Part shown: in pieces, positions 39,506 to 48,851 of the stretch | Numbering within the stretch: position 1 is the stretch's first letter | Layout of the letters: each line of letters opens with the position of its first letter | Assembly: GCF_900115815.1 (NCBI RefSeq) | Contig: NZ_FOXV01000003.1 | Coordinates: forward strand, 310,001-374,000 | Source of the DNA: Roseivivax halotolerans | GTDB taxonomy: Bacteria > Pseudomonadota > Alphaproteobacteria > Rhodobacterales > Rhodobacteraceae | Reading direction: 5' to 3' | Length of the DNA stretch: 64,000 bases | Program-made: the position numbers and the translations under genes | Notes under the pieces: model-generated | What the model was told of the DNA's origin: nothing | Seen by the model: only the letters and a program-made list of their open reading frames with translations | The model's database searches: none

Positions 39506-41290
39506 CTATTCGGCGGCCTGACGCGCGGCGGCGCTTTCGGGTTGCAGGATCGCGGAGAAGACGCGGCGCAGCTCTCCTTCGGGATCTTCGGCCATCTGAG
39601 CGGCTCGGAAGCAGACGTGCTGGTCGGGCCGGGTCATCACCGCCCCCGTGTCGGACGTCTCGCGCAGCCGCGCCCAATCTCCGAGATGATCCTCGATCTC
39701 GCGGCGGGGGCCGATCACATGCACGTCGATTGCGAGTCCCGTCTCTGCGGCGACGTTGCGCGCCGCATCGGCCCAGACCTCGCCGCCGATGCCGGTGAAG
39801 ATCGCCCAGCGCCCCTTGCCGCAAAGATCGAGCGTCGAGACACGGCTGCCATCCGCGCGATAGAGCCAGGCATGCGGCAGGCGCGCGCCGGGCCAGGTCG
39901 TCGGCTGGTAATGCAACTCGGAATCACGCGCGAACCCCGGATCGGGCTGTCCGTCCCGGACCACCGCGCCGCTGTCGTAGCGCTGGTTCATCTCGACACC
40001 GTGGCAATCGAATTCGTATTTCTTGAACTCGATGGCCTTGCGGAGGGCTTCGCGCTGCGCTTCGGCCGCCGCGCTGGTCTCGACGCGCTTGTCCATATTG
40101 GCCTGCATCACGTCGGGATCGGTGCTTTCGGTCAGGCCCAGCGCTTCGAAAATCGCGCCGAATTCGCCGATCGACTGGTTGGCGCGGGTCACGATCTGCT
40201 TTGCCACCGGCGCGCGTTCTTCGGAATAGCTGGTCAGCAGCCCCGGACCGGCCTTGCCCGTCAGCACATGCGCGAGCTTCCAGGCAAGATTGTAGCCGTC
40301 CTGGATCGACGTGTTTGAGCCGAGCCCGTTTGACGGCGGATGCCGGTGCGCCGCATCGCCCATGATGAAGACGCGATCCGTCTGCATGTGCGTTGCGTAC
40401 ATGTTGTTCACCGTCCAGGTATTGGCGGAGAGAAGCTCGATCTCGAGCTCGGGATCGCCGACGAGCTGACGCGCCACCTCGGTCGCCATCGCCTCGTCCA
40501 CTTCCGGGGCTGGCTCGTTGATGTCATAGCCCCAGACGATAAGCCATTCGTTCCAGGGCCGAACCATCCGCACGAGGCCCATGCCGATCCCGCCGACATT
40601 CGCGCCGGGCTGCATCACCCAGTAAAGAACGGACGGGCGGTGCGCGACAAAGCGCGAGAGATCCGCGCGGAACAGGATGTTCATCGATCCGCCGATACCC
40701 ATCTGCCCCTCGAAGGGCAGGCCAGCGGTCTCGGCGACGCCCGAATTGCCGCCATCCGCACCGACAAGGTATTTCGAGCGGATGTCGAACTCGCGGCCCG
40801 TGAGCCTGTCGCGGCAGCGGGTCGTGACTCCGGCCTCGTCTTCCGAGTGGCTCAGATATTCCGTCTGCAGCCGCGCCTGCGTGCCGCGCGAACAGGCGGT
40901 CTTGAACAGCAAGGGTTCCATGAAGGTTTGCGGCAGATCGTTCATGTGGCACGGCGAGGAGCGCAGATGTTCGGCCCGGCTCTCGGGCGAATTGCCCCAG
41001 GACAGCATCCGGCCCAGCTCTTCTCCTGCAAGGCTCTCACAGAAGACGTTGTTGCCCATGAGATCGCCTTCGGTGGCGTGCATATAGGCTTCGTCCTCCA
41101 CCTCGCGGCCGAGATCGCGCAGCACCTCCATCGTGCGCTGGTTGGTGATATGGGCGCGCGGCGTGTTGGCGAGCCAGCGGTAGCGGTTGATCGCAACGTT
41201 CTCGACCCCGTAGCTCGACAAAAGCGCGGCGGTCGCGCTGCCGGCGGGTCCGGTTCCGACGATCAGGACATCGGTTTCAATCTCGGCCAT
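39506..41290 (-). CDS. FAD-dependent phenol-type hydroxylase (TfdB-like)
   Basis: A 594-residue class A flavin monooxygenase that hydroxylates a phenolic ring with NAD(P)H and O2. It carries the FAD-binding GTGPAGSA (about 12-19), the YLVGADGGNS motif and the GDAAHRHPPSNGLGSN segment, and a C-terminal thioredoxin-like domain, as in phenol and 2,4-dichlorophenol hydroxylases. Beside a hydroxyquinol dioxygenase it most likely makes hydroxyquinol from resorcinol, hydroquinone or a related compound; the exact substrate is not determined. Confidence 0.85.
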   Translation of the reverse strand: MAEIETDVLIVGTGPAGSATAALLSSYGVENVAINRYRWLANTPRAHITNQRTMEVLRDLGREVEDEAYMHATEGDLMGNNVFCESLAGEELGRMLSWGNSPESRAEHLRSSPCHMNDLPQTFMEPLLFKTACSRGTQARLQTEYLSHSEDEAGVTTRCRDRLTGREFDIRSKYLVGADGGNSGVAETAGLPFEGQMGIGGSMNILFRADLSRFVAHRPSVLYWVMQPGANVGGIGMGLVRMVRPWNEWLIVWGYDINEPAPEVDEAMATEVARQLVGDPELEIELLSANTWTVNNMYATHMQTDRVFIMGDAAHRHPPSNGLGSNTSIQDGYNLAWKLAHVLTGKAGPGLLTSYSEERAPVAKQIVTRANQSIGEFGAIFEALGLTESTDPDVMQANMDKRVETSAAAEAQREALRKAIEFKKYEFDCHGVEMNQRYDSGAVVRDGQPDPGFARDSELHYQPTTWPGARLPHAWLYRADGSRVSTLDLCGKGRWAIFTGIGGEVWADAARNVAAETGLAIDVHVIGPRREIEDHLGDWARLRETSDTGAVMTRPDQHVCFRAAQMAEDPEGELRRVFSAILQPESAAARQAAE

Positions 41291-41338
41291 GTCTGCTTCC
41301 TCCCTTCGCCGCGTGCGGCGTCTTGCAAATTGTCGGTC

Positions 41339-42385
41339 TCAGTCCCTGCGGTTGAGACGCCTCCGGATCGGAAAGAGCTCGATGCCCGTGCGTCCCGAGA
41401 CAAGGCCCCAGAGGCCGCCCGGCGAGAACAGCATCACGGCGATGCCGACCCCTCCCAGCACCATCAGATACCACGCCCCGAAATCGGCCAGCAGCGTTTG
41501 CAGGGCAAAGAAGACCAGGACGCCCACGATCGGTCCCTCGATCGTGCCGATTCCCCCGATCACCACGATGAAGATGACGAAGGCAGTCCAGTCGATGATC
41601 GAGAACGCGCTGTCGGGGCTGATCCGCCCGTTCTGCATGAAGATGAGCCCGCCGGCGATGCCAGTGCCGAAGGCCGCAACAAGGAAGACCAGCCATTTCA
41701 TGCGCGCGCTGTCGACACCAACCGATCGCGCAGCCTCCACGTTGTCGCGGAGCGCGGCGAGCGCGAGGCCGCGCTTGGTTCGCAGAAAAAGATAGATCCC
41801 GCCGATCGTCGCGACCGCAAGTGCCAGCGCCAGCCAATAGGCGAGGATGTCGCGCGCAGCGGACGCGCGGGTGTCGAAGATCATCTCGATCCACTCCACT
41901 CCCCACATGGCATCGCGCGCATCGCGTGGCAGGGACGTCCCGGTGCCGCCACCGACCGCCTTCCACTGCGCGACGCTGAGCCGCACGACCTCGGCCACCA
42001 CCCAGGTGCCGATGGCGAAATAGGCCCCTTGAAGGCGGAAGGCGAAGAACGCCATCGGGATGGCGAGGAGCAGAGCGAAGACCCCCGACAGCAGCAGCCC
42101 CGCCACCGGGTTCACCCCCCACAGGATCGCTCCGCCGAAGAGCATATAGGCCCCAAGGCCCACGAAAGCCTGCTGCCCCACGCTGACAAGCCCGCCATAT
42201 CCTGCGAGGAGGTTCCAGAACTGCGCCAGCGTCAGCATCGTCAGGATGAAGAACATGTCCTGGATGAGAGAGCGCGAGGCGAAGGCAGGAAGCGCCACGG
42301 CGATCACCAGCAGCGCCAGCGCCGCCAGAGCCGCGGCTTGCGACGCGGCGGTGCGCGTCACGACCGTATACTTGCCCGCCGCCAT
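41339..42385 (-). CDS. Branched-chain amino acid-type ABC transporter permease (LivM family)
   Basis: A 348-residue membrane subunit with about ten helices and the family motif YGGLVSVGQQAFVGLGAYMLF. Its start shares one base with the stop of the LivH-type gene (TGATG). The aromatic genes on both sides suggest the importer carries an aromatic acid or phenol rather than an amino acid. Confidence 0.92.
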   Translation of the reverse strand: MAAGKYTVVTRTAASQAAALAALALLVIAVALPAFASRSLIQDMFFILTMLTLAQFWNLLAGYGGLVSVGQQAFVGLGAYMLFGGAILWGVNPVAGLLLSGVFALLLAIPMAFFAFRLQGAYFAIGTWVVAEVVRLSVAQWKAVGGGTGTSLPRDARDAMWGVEWIEMIFDTRASAARDILAYWLALALAVATIGGIYLFLRTKRGLALAALRDNVEAARSVGVDSARMKWLVFLVAAFGTGIAGGLIFMQNGRISPDSAFSIIDWTAFVIFIVVIGGIGTIEGPIVGVLVFFALQTLLADFGAWYLMVLGGVGIAVMLFSPGGLWGLVSGRTGIELFPIRRRLNRRD

Positions 42386-43248
42386 CAGTCGAACGCCCTC
42401 GGAAAGAGGCCGCGTGGCCGGATCAGCAAGACGACGAGGAAGGCGATATGGCCTGCGAGGATCTGCCATTCTGGATTGATCTGCGCGCCCACGGTCTGCG
42501 CCACGCCGATGATGATGCCACCCGCCAGCGTGCCCCAGAGTGAGCCGAGCCCCCCGATAATGACCGCCTCGAAGGCGTAGATCAGACGCGCAGGGCCCGT
42601 GGTCGGGTCGAAATTTGCCCGCGTGCCAAGATAAAGCGCGGCGATCGTCACCACGATCATCGCGATGCCCGTGGCCTTGGCGAAGACGGAGGCCGGCTTC
42701 ACGCCCATGAGGCTTGCCGTGACCGGATCGTCCGAGGTCGCCCGGAAGGCCCGGCCAAGCGATGTGCGGTAGAACAGCCATTGCAGCGCCAGCGTCACCA
42801 GGATCGCCGAGGCGAAGGTCATGAGCGGCATGACGCCAAGCGAGATCGGCCCAAGCGGCACCGATGCGGTCTCGAGCCAGCCAGCGGGAATGCGGCGGCT
42901 ATCCGCGGAAAAGCCCTCCTGCAACGCGTTCTGCAAGAGAACGGAGAGGCCGAACGTGACGAGAAGCGGCGGCAGGATATCGGTGCCAAGCACACGGTTC
43001 AGCACCAGCCGCTGCAACGCGAAGCCGAGCGCGAACATGATCGGCGCGGCGATGGCCGCCGCGAGGAACGGCCCGAGCCCCAGCAGCGTCACGAGAACGA
43101 GGATCAGGTATGCCGCGAAGACGATGAGATCGCCGTGTGCGAGGTTCACCAGGCGCATGATCCCGAAAACGAGGCTCAGCCCGAGCGCAAAGAGCGCGTA
43201 GAGGCCGCCGAGCAGGATGCCCTGCAGGATGGTATCGATCCAGATCAT
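42385..43248 (-). CDS. Branched-chain amino acid-type ABC transporter permease (LivH family)
   Basis: A 287-residue membrane subunit with about eight helices and the LivH motif YALFALGLSLVFGIMRLVNLAHGD. The ATG at 43248 overlaps the stop of the upstream ATPase gene (ATGA), which fixes the start. Pairs with the LivM-type permease to form the channel. Confidence 0.93.
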   Translation of the reverse strand: MIWIDTILQGILLGGLYALFALGLSLVFGIMRLVNLAHGDLIVFAAYLILVLVTLLGLGPFLAAAIAAPIMFALGFALQRLVLNRVLGTDILPPLLVTFGLSVLLQNALQEGFSADSRRIPAGWLETASVPLGPISLGVMPLMTFASAILVTLALQWLFYRTSLGRAFRATSDDPVTASLMGVKPASVFAKATGIAMIVVTIAALYLGTRANFDPTTGPARLIYAFEAVIIGGLGSLWGTLAGGIIIGVAQTVGAQINPEWQILAGHIAFLVVLLIRPRGLFPRAFD

Positions 43249-43952
43249 GCGGCAGTCCCGAAATAGGCGTCGTGGATCTCTTCGCGGCTGAGATCGGCGG
43301 GCGCTCCGGACAACGTGACCCGGCCCTCCATCATGCAATAGACGCGGTCGGCGACCTTCATGGCCTGCCCGATATCCTGCTCCACGACCACGATGCTGGC
43401 CCCGGTCGCGCGGATCTGCGGAAACGCGGCATAAATGTCCTTGATGACCACCGGGGCGAGGCCGAGGCTGATCTCGTCGCACAACAGAACGCGCGGATTG
43501 GACATCAGCGCCCGGCCGATCGATACCATCTGCTGCTGCCCGCCCGAGAGTGCCGTTCCGGGCCGATCCCGGCGTTCCTTCAGGATGGGGAACAACTCGT
43601 AGACGCTTTGCAGCGTCCAGGGCCCGTTCACCTTGCGACGGTGGCAGCCCATCAGGAGGTTCTCCTCGACGCTGAGCGAAGGGAAAAGCTTGCGGCCCTC
43701 GGGGACCATCGCGATTCCGGCCGCCATGATGTCATCGGCCGCCGTCGCGCCGATCTCCCGGCCCTCGAACCGGACCATGCCGGGCGCCTGCGCGATCACG
43801 CCCGAGATGGAGCGCATCAGGGTCGTCTTGCCCGCGCCGTTCGCGCCGATCACGGCGACGGTTTCGCCCTCGGAGAGCGACACGTCGACACCGAACAGCG
43901 CCTGGAAGTCGCCGTAAAAAGCCGTCAGCCCTTTGGTCTCCAGAAGCGCCAT
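43245..43952 (-). CDS. ABC transporter ATP-binding protein (LivF family)
   Basis: A 235-residue ATPase of the Liv-type importer. Walker A GANGAGKT, signature LSGGQQQM and Walker B VLLCDEIS are intact. It starts at 43952, sharing one base with the stop of the LivG-type gene. Confidence 0.94.
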   Translation of the reverse strand: MALLETKGLTAFYGDFQALFGVDVSLSEGETVAVIGANGAGKTTLMRSISGVIAQAPGMVRFEGREIGATAADDIMAAGIAMVPEGRKLFPSLSVEENLLMGCHRRKVNGPWTLQSVYELFPILKERRDRPGTALSGGQQQMVSIGRALMSNPRVLLCDEISLGLAPVVIKDIYAAFPQIRATGASIVVVEQDIGQAMKVADRVYCMMEGRVTLSGAPADLSREEIHDAYFGTAA

Positions 43953-44674
43953 CAGACCTCGATCCCCAGATAGATTTCGCGCACCTCCTTGGAAGCCATG
44001 ATCGCGTCCGGTGCGCCGATCCCGATCACCTTGCCGAAATCGAGAACCAGTAGCCGCTCGACCACGCTGTTGAGCGCATGAAGCACGTGCTCGATCCAGA
44101 TGATCGTGACGCCTTCGGCATGGATGGCCTTGATCGTCTCGACCAACGCCACGCATTCGGCCTCGGTCAGCCCTCCGGCGATCTCGTCGAGCAGGAGCAG
44201 CTTGGGCCGGGTCGCCATCGCGCGCGCCATCTCGAGCCGCTTGCGCTGCAGGAGCGTGAGCCCGCCCGCCGGACGGTTCGCAACCTCGATAAGCTCGGTC
44301 CGTTCCAGCACCTCGGCGCAATCGTCGGTGACGGCTCGCTCCGGCAAGCCGCGGCCATGCGTGGCCGAGACCAGAAGGTTCTCGAAGACGGTCATCCGGT
44401 CGAACGGTTGCGGGATCTGGAAAGACCGTCCGATCCCCGAAAGGCAGCGCTGCATCGGCGGTGCCTTCGTCACGTCGCGCCCGTCATACTCGATCCGCCC
44501 TGCATTCGGCGACAGGTTGCCCGTGATCAGGTTGAACAGGGTCGACTTGCCCGCACCGTTCGGTCCGATGATGCCGAGCGCCTGCCCTTTCGGCACGTCG
44601 AACGACACGCCATCGGCGACCGTCAGGGCACCGAAGCTCTTCGTAACATTCTGCAACGACAGGATGGGCGTCAT
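43952..44674 (-). CDS. ABC transporter ATP-binding protein (LivG family)
   Basis: A 240-residue ATPase, partner of the LivF-type protein. Walker A is GPNGAGKST and Walker B LLLLDEIAGG. The usual LSGGQ signature is replaced by LTLLQRKRLE, a variant found in some LivG-type ATPases of aromatic-compound importers. It lies 58 bp after the binding-protein gene. Confidence 0.93.
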   Translation of the reverse strand: MTPILSLQNVTKSFGALTVADGVSFDVPKGQALGIIGPNGAGKSTLFNLITGNLSPNAGRIEYDGRDVTKAPPMQRCLSGIGRSFQIPQPFDRMTVFENLLVSATHGRGLPERAVTDDCAEVLERTELIEVANRPAGGLTLLQRKRLEMARAMATRPKLLLLDEIAGGLTEAECVALVETIKAIHAEGVTIIWIEHVLHALNSVVERLLVLDFGKVIGIGAPDAIMASKEVREIYLGIEV

Positions 44675-44732
44675 GGAAACCGCATATCTCGGAGGGTGCC
44701 CGCCCGGACGGGTATCCGGGCAGGCCAGTGCC

Positions 44733-46013
44733 TTACGAAAGGGGCTGCATCTCGCCCTGGGTCGGGATGTCGGGCGCGGTGGTGTTGTCGACCGTGACGA
44801 GATCGAACGTACCATCCTCGTTGCGCCGCCATTGCCCACCGACGAGCGGTGTCTTGCAGACGTTCTGCGCGGCGAAATCCGGCACGCCCTCGCCGTTCCA
44901 GGCCACCCGCCCGACGATCGTGTCGAGATCGGTCGATGCGATGGCGTCGGTGAGCTGATCGAGATCGGTGGGGTCTCCGGCCCGCTGGATGACGTCGGCG
45001 GCCGTTTCGAAAAGCGAGTGGATGAAGCCGATAGGCTGCGTCCAGGGCCGGCCCGTCGCATCGGTGAAGGCTTGCGCGAGCTCGGCGCAGCCCTGCCCCG
45101 TCAACGAGGAGGTGAAGGGATGGTTCGCCGACCACCAGACCTCGGACGAGAGGTTGTGCCCCGCCTCGCCGAGGGTCTCGACCGATTGCGGGAAGAGGAT
45201 CGCCTTCGCCACCGTGATCGCCTTCGGGGTGAAGCCCTGCTGGCTCGCCTGGTTGCGGAAGGTGGTGAAGTCGGGCGGAATCACGACGCCAGTCACGATC
45301 TCTGCATTGGCCTGTTTGAACGCGTTGATCTGCGCCGAGAAATCGTCGGTCAGGTTCTGGTAGCGCCCCGGGTCGATCGTCTCGTATCCGGCCTCGGCGA
45401 ACCCGGGCGCGACACCGACATTGGGATCGCCCCAAGCATTGCCGTCGGCATCATTCGGAAAGAGCCCGCCGACAACCTTGTTGGTCTCGAGCTGGTTCCA
45501 CATGTTGGTGAACACGGCGATGACGTCTTCCAACCCCCAGAAATAGTGGAACGTGTAGTCGAAGGGCCGCCAGCCCGACGGATCACCCGGATTGCCTTGC
45601 TGCCCGATGAACCAGGGCTGCCACGGCGCCATGGTCGAAATGGTCGGAATGCCTTCGCTTTCAGCCACGGTCGAGACTGGGTTCGTCGTCTCGGGCGTGG
45701 AGGCCACCAGCATCAGGTGGATCTCGTCGTCGATGATCAGCTCCTGCGCCACGTCGGCGGCACGGTTCGGGTTCGACTGGCTGTCCTTGACGATCACCTC
45801 GACATCGAGCCCCTGATCCGCGGCGATGCGGTTGAAGGCGTCGATCGTGAAGGCATCGGCTTCGGCAAACCCGGCAAGCGGGCCCGTCTGCGGGCTCACA
45901 TAGCCGATGCGGACGCGCGCGCCCTGTGCGAGCGCAGGCGCGGCGAGCGCTCCCGCACTGGTGACAAGGCCGGTCGCGGCAGCGGATTTCAAAAGGCGTC
46001 TTCTGGTCAGCAT
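44733..46013 (-). CDS. ABC transporter substrate-binding protein, Tat-exported
   Basis: A 426-residue periplasmic binding protein of the Leu/Ile/Val-type fold (peripla_BP_6), delivering substrate to the four Liv-type subunits. The N-terminus TRRRLLKSAA and hydrophobic stretch ending ALAQ form a twin-arginine signal peptide. The context (ring hydroxylase, two ring dioxygenases, maleylacetate reductase) makes an aromatic ligand likely, but this is inferred. Confidence 0.9.
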   Translation of the reverse strand: MLTRRRLLKSAAATGLVTSAGALAAPALAQGARVRIGYVSPQTGPLAGFAEADAFTIDAFNRIAADQGLDVEVIVKDSQSNPNRAADVAQELIIDDEIHLMLVASTPETTNPVSTVAESEGIPTISTMAPWQPWFIGQQGNPGDPSGWRPFDYTFHYFWGLEDVIAVFTNMWNQLETNKVVGGLFPNDADGNAWGDPNVGVAPGFAEAGYETIDPGRYQNLTDDFSAQINAFKQANAEIVTGVVIPPDFTTFRNQASQQGFTPKAITVAKAILFPQSVETLGEAGHNLSSEVWWSANHPFTSSLTGQGCAELAQAFTDATGRPWTQPIGFIHSLFETAADVIQRAGDPTDLDQLTDAIASTDLDTIVGRVAWNGEGVPDFAAQNVCKTPLVGGQWRRNEDGTFDLVTVDNTTAPDIPTQGEMQPLS

Positions 46014-46044
46014 CGTGGTCTCTCCTCCCTCGGTGTGAGCGTCA

Positions 46045-47100
46045 TCATGCGTCTGGCCGCCGGCCCTCCCAAGCCGCTTGCAGCAGATCCCGTATATCCT
46101 TCTGATCGAAGGGACGGGGATTTTCGTACTCGTTTTTCAACGCGATCTCGGATGCGCGGTCGAGATCGGCTTCGGACAGGCCGAGATCGGCCAGCCGCAA
46201 CGGCGCACCCGACGCCTCCGCCAGATCCCAGAGCCCGCCGCCGACAGAACCGCCGAAGATCTCGGCGACCGGATCGAGAGCGGCCGTGCCGGTCTCGTTG
46301 AAGTGCGCCGTATGCGGCAAAAGGATCGCGTGGGTATTGGCGTGCGGCATGTCGAAAGAGCCGCCCACCACATGCGCCAGCTTGTGATGCAGCGACATCG
46401 CGACATAGCCGAGCGCGGTGGAACACAGCCATGCGCCGTAAAGGAGCCGGGCGCGGATCTGGGCATCGCGAGGGCTCTTCCGCAGGTCCGGCAACGCGGC
46501 CTTGATCGCGCGAAGCGCATCCAGCGACATCAGCGTCGTCACGGGATTCGCGTCGGGCGCATAGATCGCCTCGACCGCGTGGGCCGCCGCGTTCAGCGCG
46601 GATTTGACCGACATATCGACCGGCAGATCGAGCGTCAGAGCGACATCGTAGATCACCGTCTCGGGCCGGATCGACGGATCGCGGCGAGTGGTCTTCTCGC
46701 CGTTCTCGGTCTCGCCCAGAATATCGGTCATCTCGGAGCCGGCATAGGTGGTCGGGATCGCAACCTGGTCGCATCCCCTGCGCGTGGCGATGGCCTTGCC
46801 GAGCCCGATGGTCGAGCCGCCGCCCAGCGCGACGACGCAATCCGCACCGGCCGCGTCATAGGCGTCGAGCGCGCGGGCGGTCACCTCGACCGGCGTGTGC
46901 ATCGCAGCCTCGGCAAAGGTGCCCGCGGCGAGATCTCCGAGCTGCTTGGCGAGTGTCTCTCCCGCCGCGTCCTGTTCGGGCGTGGTAAGCACCAAGGCGT
47001 GCGAGGCGCCGAGCCGGCGGAGCTCATCCCCGGTCTGCGCCAAGGTGCCCTCTCCGAAGACGACGCGCGTCGAGATGCCGGGAAAGACGAACGGGGTCAT
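46045..47100 (-). CDS. Maleylacetate reductase
   Basis: An iron-containing (group III) alcohol dehydrogenase-fold enzyme that reduces maleylacetate to 3-oxoadipate with NAD(P)H. The 351-residue product has GGGSTIGLGKAIA for nucleotide binding, TTYAGSEMTDILG, and the histidine-rich metal/active-site region SLHHKLAHVVGG with a later HANTHA. It starts at 47100, overlapping the esterase stop (ATGA). It acts directly after the hydroxyquinol dioxygenase. Confidence 0.9.
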   Translation of the reverse strand: MTPFVFPGISTRVVFGEGTLAQTGDELRRLGASHALVLTTPEQDAAGETLAKQLGDLAAGTFAEAAMHTPVEVTARALDAYDAAGADCVVALGGGSTIGLGKAIATRRGCDQVAIPTTYAGSEMTDILGETENGEKTTRRDPSIRPETVIYDVALTLDLPVDMSVKSALNAAAHAVEAIYAPDANPVTTLMSLDALRAIKAALPDLRKSPRDAQIRARLLYGAWLCSTALGYVAMSLHHKLAHVVGGSFDMPHANTHAILLPHTAHFNETGTAALDPVAEIFGGSVGGGLWDLAEASGAPLRLADLGLSEADLDRASEIALKNEYENPRPFDQKDIRDLLQAAWEGRRPDA

Positions 47101-47741
47101 TGCGCTCCTCCAAAGACGGTGGTGCCGCGCACGACATCCGAGAGGAGCGCATCGACGACTGACGCTTCCAGCGCCGATATCTCGTGATCCCGGCCGGGCA
47201 GCACGTCGCTCCGCACGCGCGCACCGCACGCCACGAGATCGGAGACGGCATCCTGGAAAGCCCAGGCCGGAATCCAAGGATCCTCGTCACCATTGCTGCA
47301 ATAGATCGGCAGGCCGGGCAGCTCCGCGCGGGGCAGATCTTCACTTGCCGCACCGACGCGGCATCCGGTCAACATCGCGGCCGCATCCGCGAGGCCGCCA
47401 CGCATCAGATGTTCGATGACGAGGCACGCCCCTTGCGAGAAACCGATCAGCACAACCGGACAATCCGGGCAGTCCGCGCGGGCCGCAGCCTCGGCATCGG
47501 CGACAACCTTTAGCGCCGCGCGAAGCTGCGTTTCAGTATCCTCGGTCAGCGTCTCGACGGCCTTGGCGTCATACCAGCCCTCGCCCTTTGATGCGGGCAG
47601 CACGTAGCGCACGCCCTCCACGGACAGACGGCGGACGAGGTTATCGAGCATGTAGTCCGGCGCTTGCCCGCGCCCGTGCAGCACCAACGCGACGGCTTTC
47701 GCCGCCGCGGGACCTGCGCCTTGTGTGACCAAGTCGGACAA
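47097..47741 (-). CDS. Phospholipase/carboxylesterase (MhqD-like hydrolase)
   Basis: A 214-residue alpha/beta hydrolase with an oxyanion HGRG (22-25), nucleophile GFSQG (Ser102), an acid near Asp154 and His186. It resembles the carboxylesterase that accompanies hydroquinone dioxygenases in quinone-responsive gene sets. It may release a phenolic from an ester or act on a ring-cleavage product; the substrate is unproven. It lies 4 bp after the VOC dioxygenase gene. Confidence 0.85.
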   Translation of the reverse strand: MSDLVTQGAGPAAAKAVALVLHGRGQAPDYMLDNLVRRLSVEGVRYVLPASKGEGWYDAKAVETLTEDTETQLRAALKVVADAEAAARADCPDCPVVLIGFSQGACLVIEHLMRGGLADAAAMLTGCRVGAASEDLPRAELPGLPIYCSNGDEDPWIPAWAFQDAVSDLVACGARVRSDVLPGRDHEISALEASVVDALLSDVVRGTTVFGGAQ

Positions 47742-47745
47742 GAGT

Positions 47746-48711
47746 TCAGGCGTCCTGGAAGCTGGCGGGCTCGAGCCCCTCGATGAGCTCCGCCTTTCGG
47801 TCCTCGAACCAGGGCGGGAACACCAGCGTTTGGCCGATCGCGTCGGCAGGCTCGTCCCGCGCCCAGCCTTCGGGAACCGTCCATGCCAGTTCGAACAGCG
47901 CGCCGCCGGGACTCCGGACGTAGCAGGACTTGAAATACATCCGGTCCTTCTGCTCCGAGATATCGGTGAAGCCGAGCCCCTCGATATGGGCGCGCAGGTT
48001 CATCTGGTTTTCTTCATCGCCGGTATTTAGCGCGAAGTGGTGAATCGTCCCGCCCGAGAGCGTCCAGGAGCCCTGCGCTTCGTCGCGGATCTCCATGACT
48101 TCGACGACACTGGTCGGACCATTGGCGTTCGGCACCTCGTAGGCCATGCCATGATCGTCGTCAGCCATCTTCTTGAGGGGAAGTGCGATGGTCAGGAACT
48201 CGTCCATCGCGGTCTTGTCCATCACCGCGACGACGCCGCCATAGATGCCCTTGATGCCATGCTCAGCAGTGACGCCCGCCTCTTCGCTGACGATGGACGG
48301 TCGCGGATCGCCCGGATTCTCCACGAGCTGCATCTCGATGCCGCAAGGATGGCGGAAATCGACCCGGTCGATACCGAAGCGGTTGCTTTTCGTGGCCTCG
48401 ATGCCGTGCTCGCCGAGACGGTTCACCCAGTAATCCGACGCACCTACGGGTATCGATTGCTGCACGATCTTGGATTGGTTCGTTCCGCGCCGTCCATAAA
48501 CGCCCGGCTTGCGGAACGGGAAGGTCGTGATGATCGTCGATTCGTCGCCGTTCTTCGATCCGTAGTAGAGATGGTAGACGGGGATCGTTCCGTCGAAGAG
48601 CACCGTGCGCTTTACGGAATGGAGCCCCAGCGTCTTGGTGAAGAAATCGAAGTCTTCCTGAGCCCCGTCGGTGCTCATGGTCAAATGATGATACCCCTTG
48701 ATCTGCGCCAT
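47746..48711 (-). CDS. VOC-family ring-cleaving dioxygenase (MhqO/PcpA/LinE-like)
   Basis: A 321-residue two-domain vicinal-oxygen-chelate protein. The likely iron ligands sit in GYHHLTM near the N-terminus, GGTIHHFALN in the second domain and LFELAW near the C-terminus, and the end WFEDRKAELIEGL is typical of MhqO-type proteins. Family members open hydroquinones between hydroxylated and substituted carbons. The start at 48711 has GGAGG before it. It is the first gene of the operon, divergent from the LysR gene. Confidence 0.86.
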   Translation of the reverse strand: MAQIKGYHHLTMSTDGAQEDFDFFTKTLGLHSVKRTVLFDGTIPVYHLYYGSKNGDESTIITTFPFRKPGVYGRRGTNQSKIVQQSIPVGASDYWVNRLGEHGIEATKSNRFGIDRVDFRHPCGIEMQLVENPGDPRPSIVSEEAGVTAEHGIKGIYGGVVAVMDKTAMDEFLTIALPLKKMADDDHGMAYEVPNANGPTSVVEVMEIRDEAQGSWTLSGGTIHHFALNTGDEENQMNLRAHIEGLGFTDISEQKDRMYFKSCYVRSPGGALFELAWTVPEGWARDEPADAIGQTLVFPPWFEDRKAELIEGLEPASFQDA

Positions 48712-48816
48712 GGGCCCTCCTCCCTGATCTTCGGTCTGACACGGCTGCGGCGCTCGGAAAGCGGCGCGGACAGGTGTCTCCACGGATGGAACGATACGCC
48801 GCCTGCACGGCAGGGC

Positions 48817-48841
48817 TATGCAATTTCATATCGGCAGCATA
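48817..48841. promoter_or_regulatory. Inverted repeat TATGC-N15-GCATA, likely LysR binding site
   Basis: Five-bp exact arms (48817-48821 and 48837-48841) lie in the 140-bp divergent gap, 10 bp from the lysR start and about 105 bp from the dioxygenase start. Size and place fit an autoregulatory LysR-type operator. Confidence 0.5.
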
Positions 48842-48851
48842 ACAATTCCTC

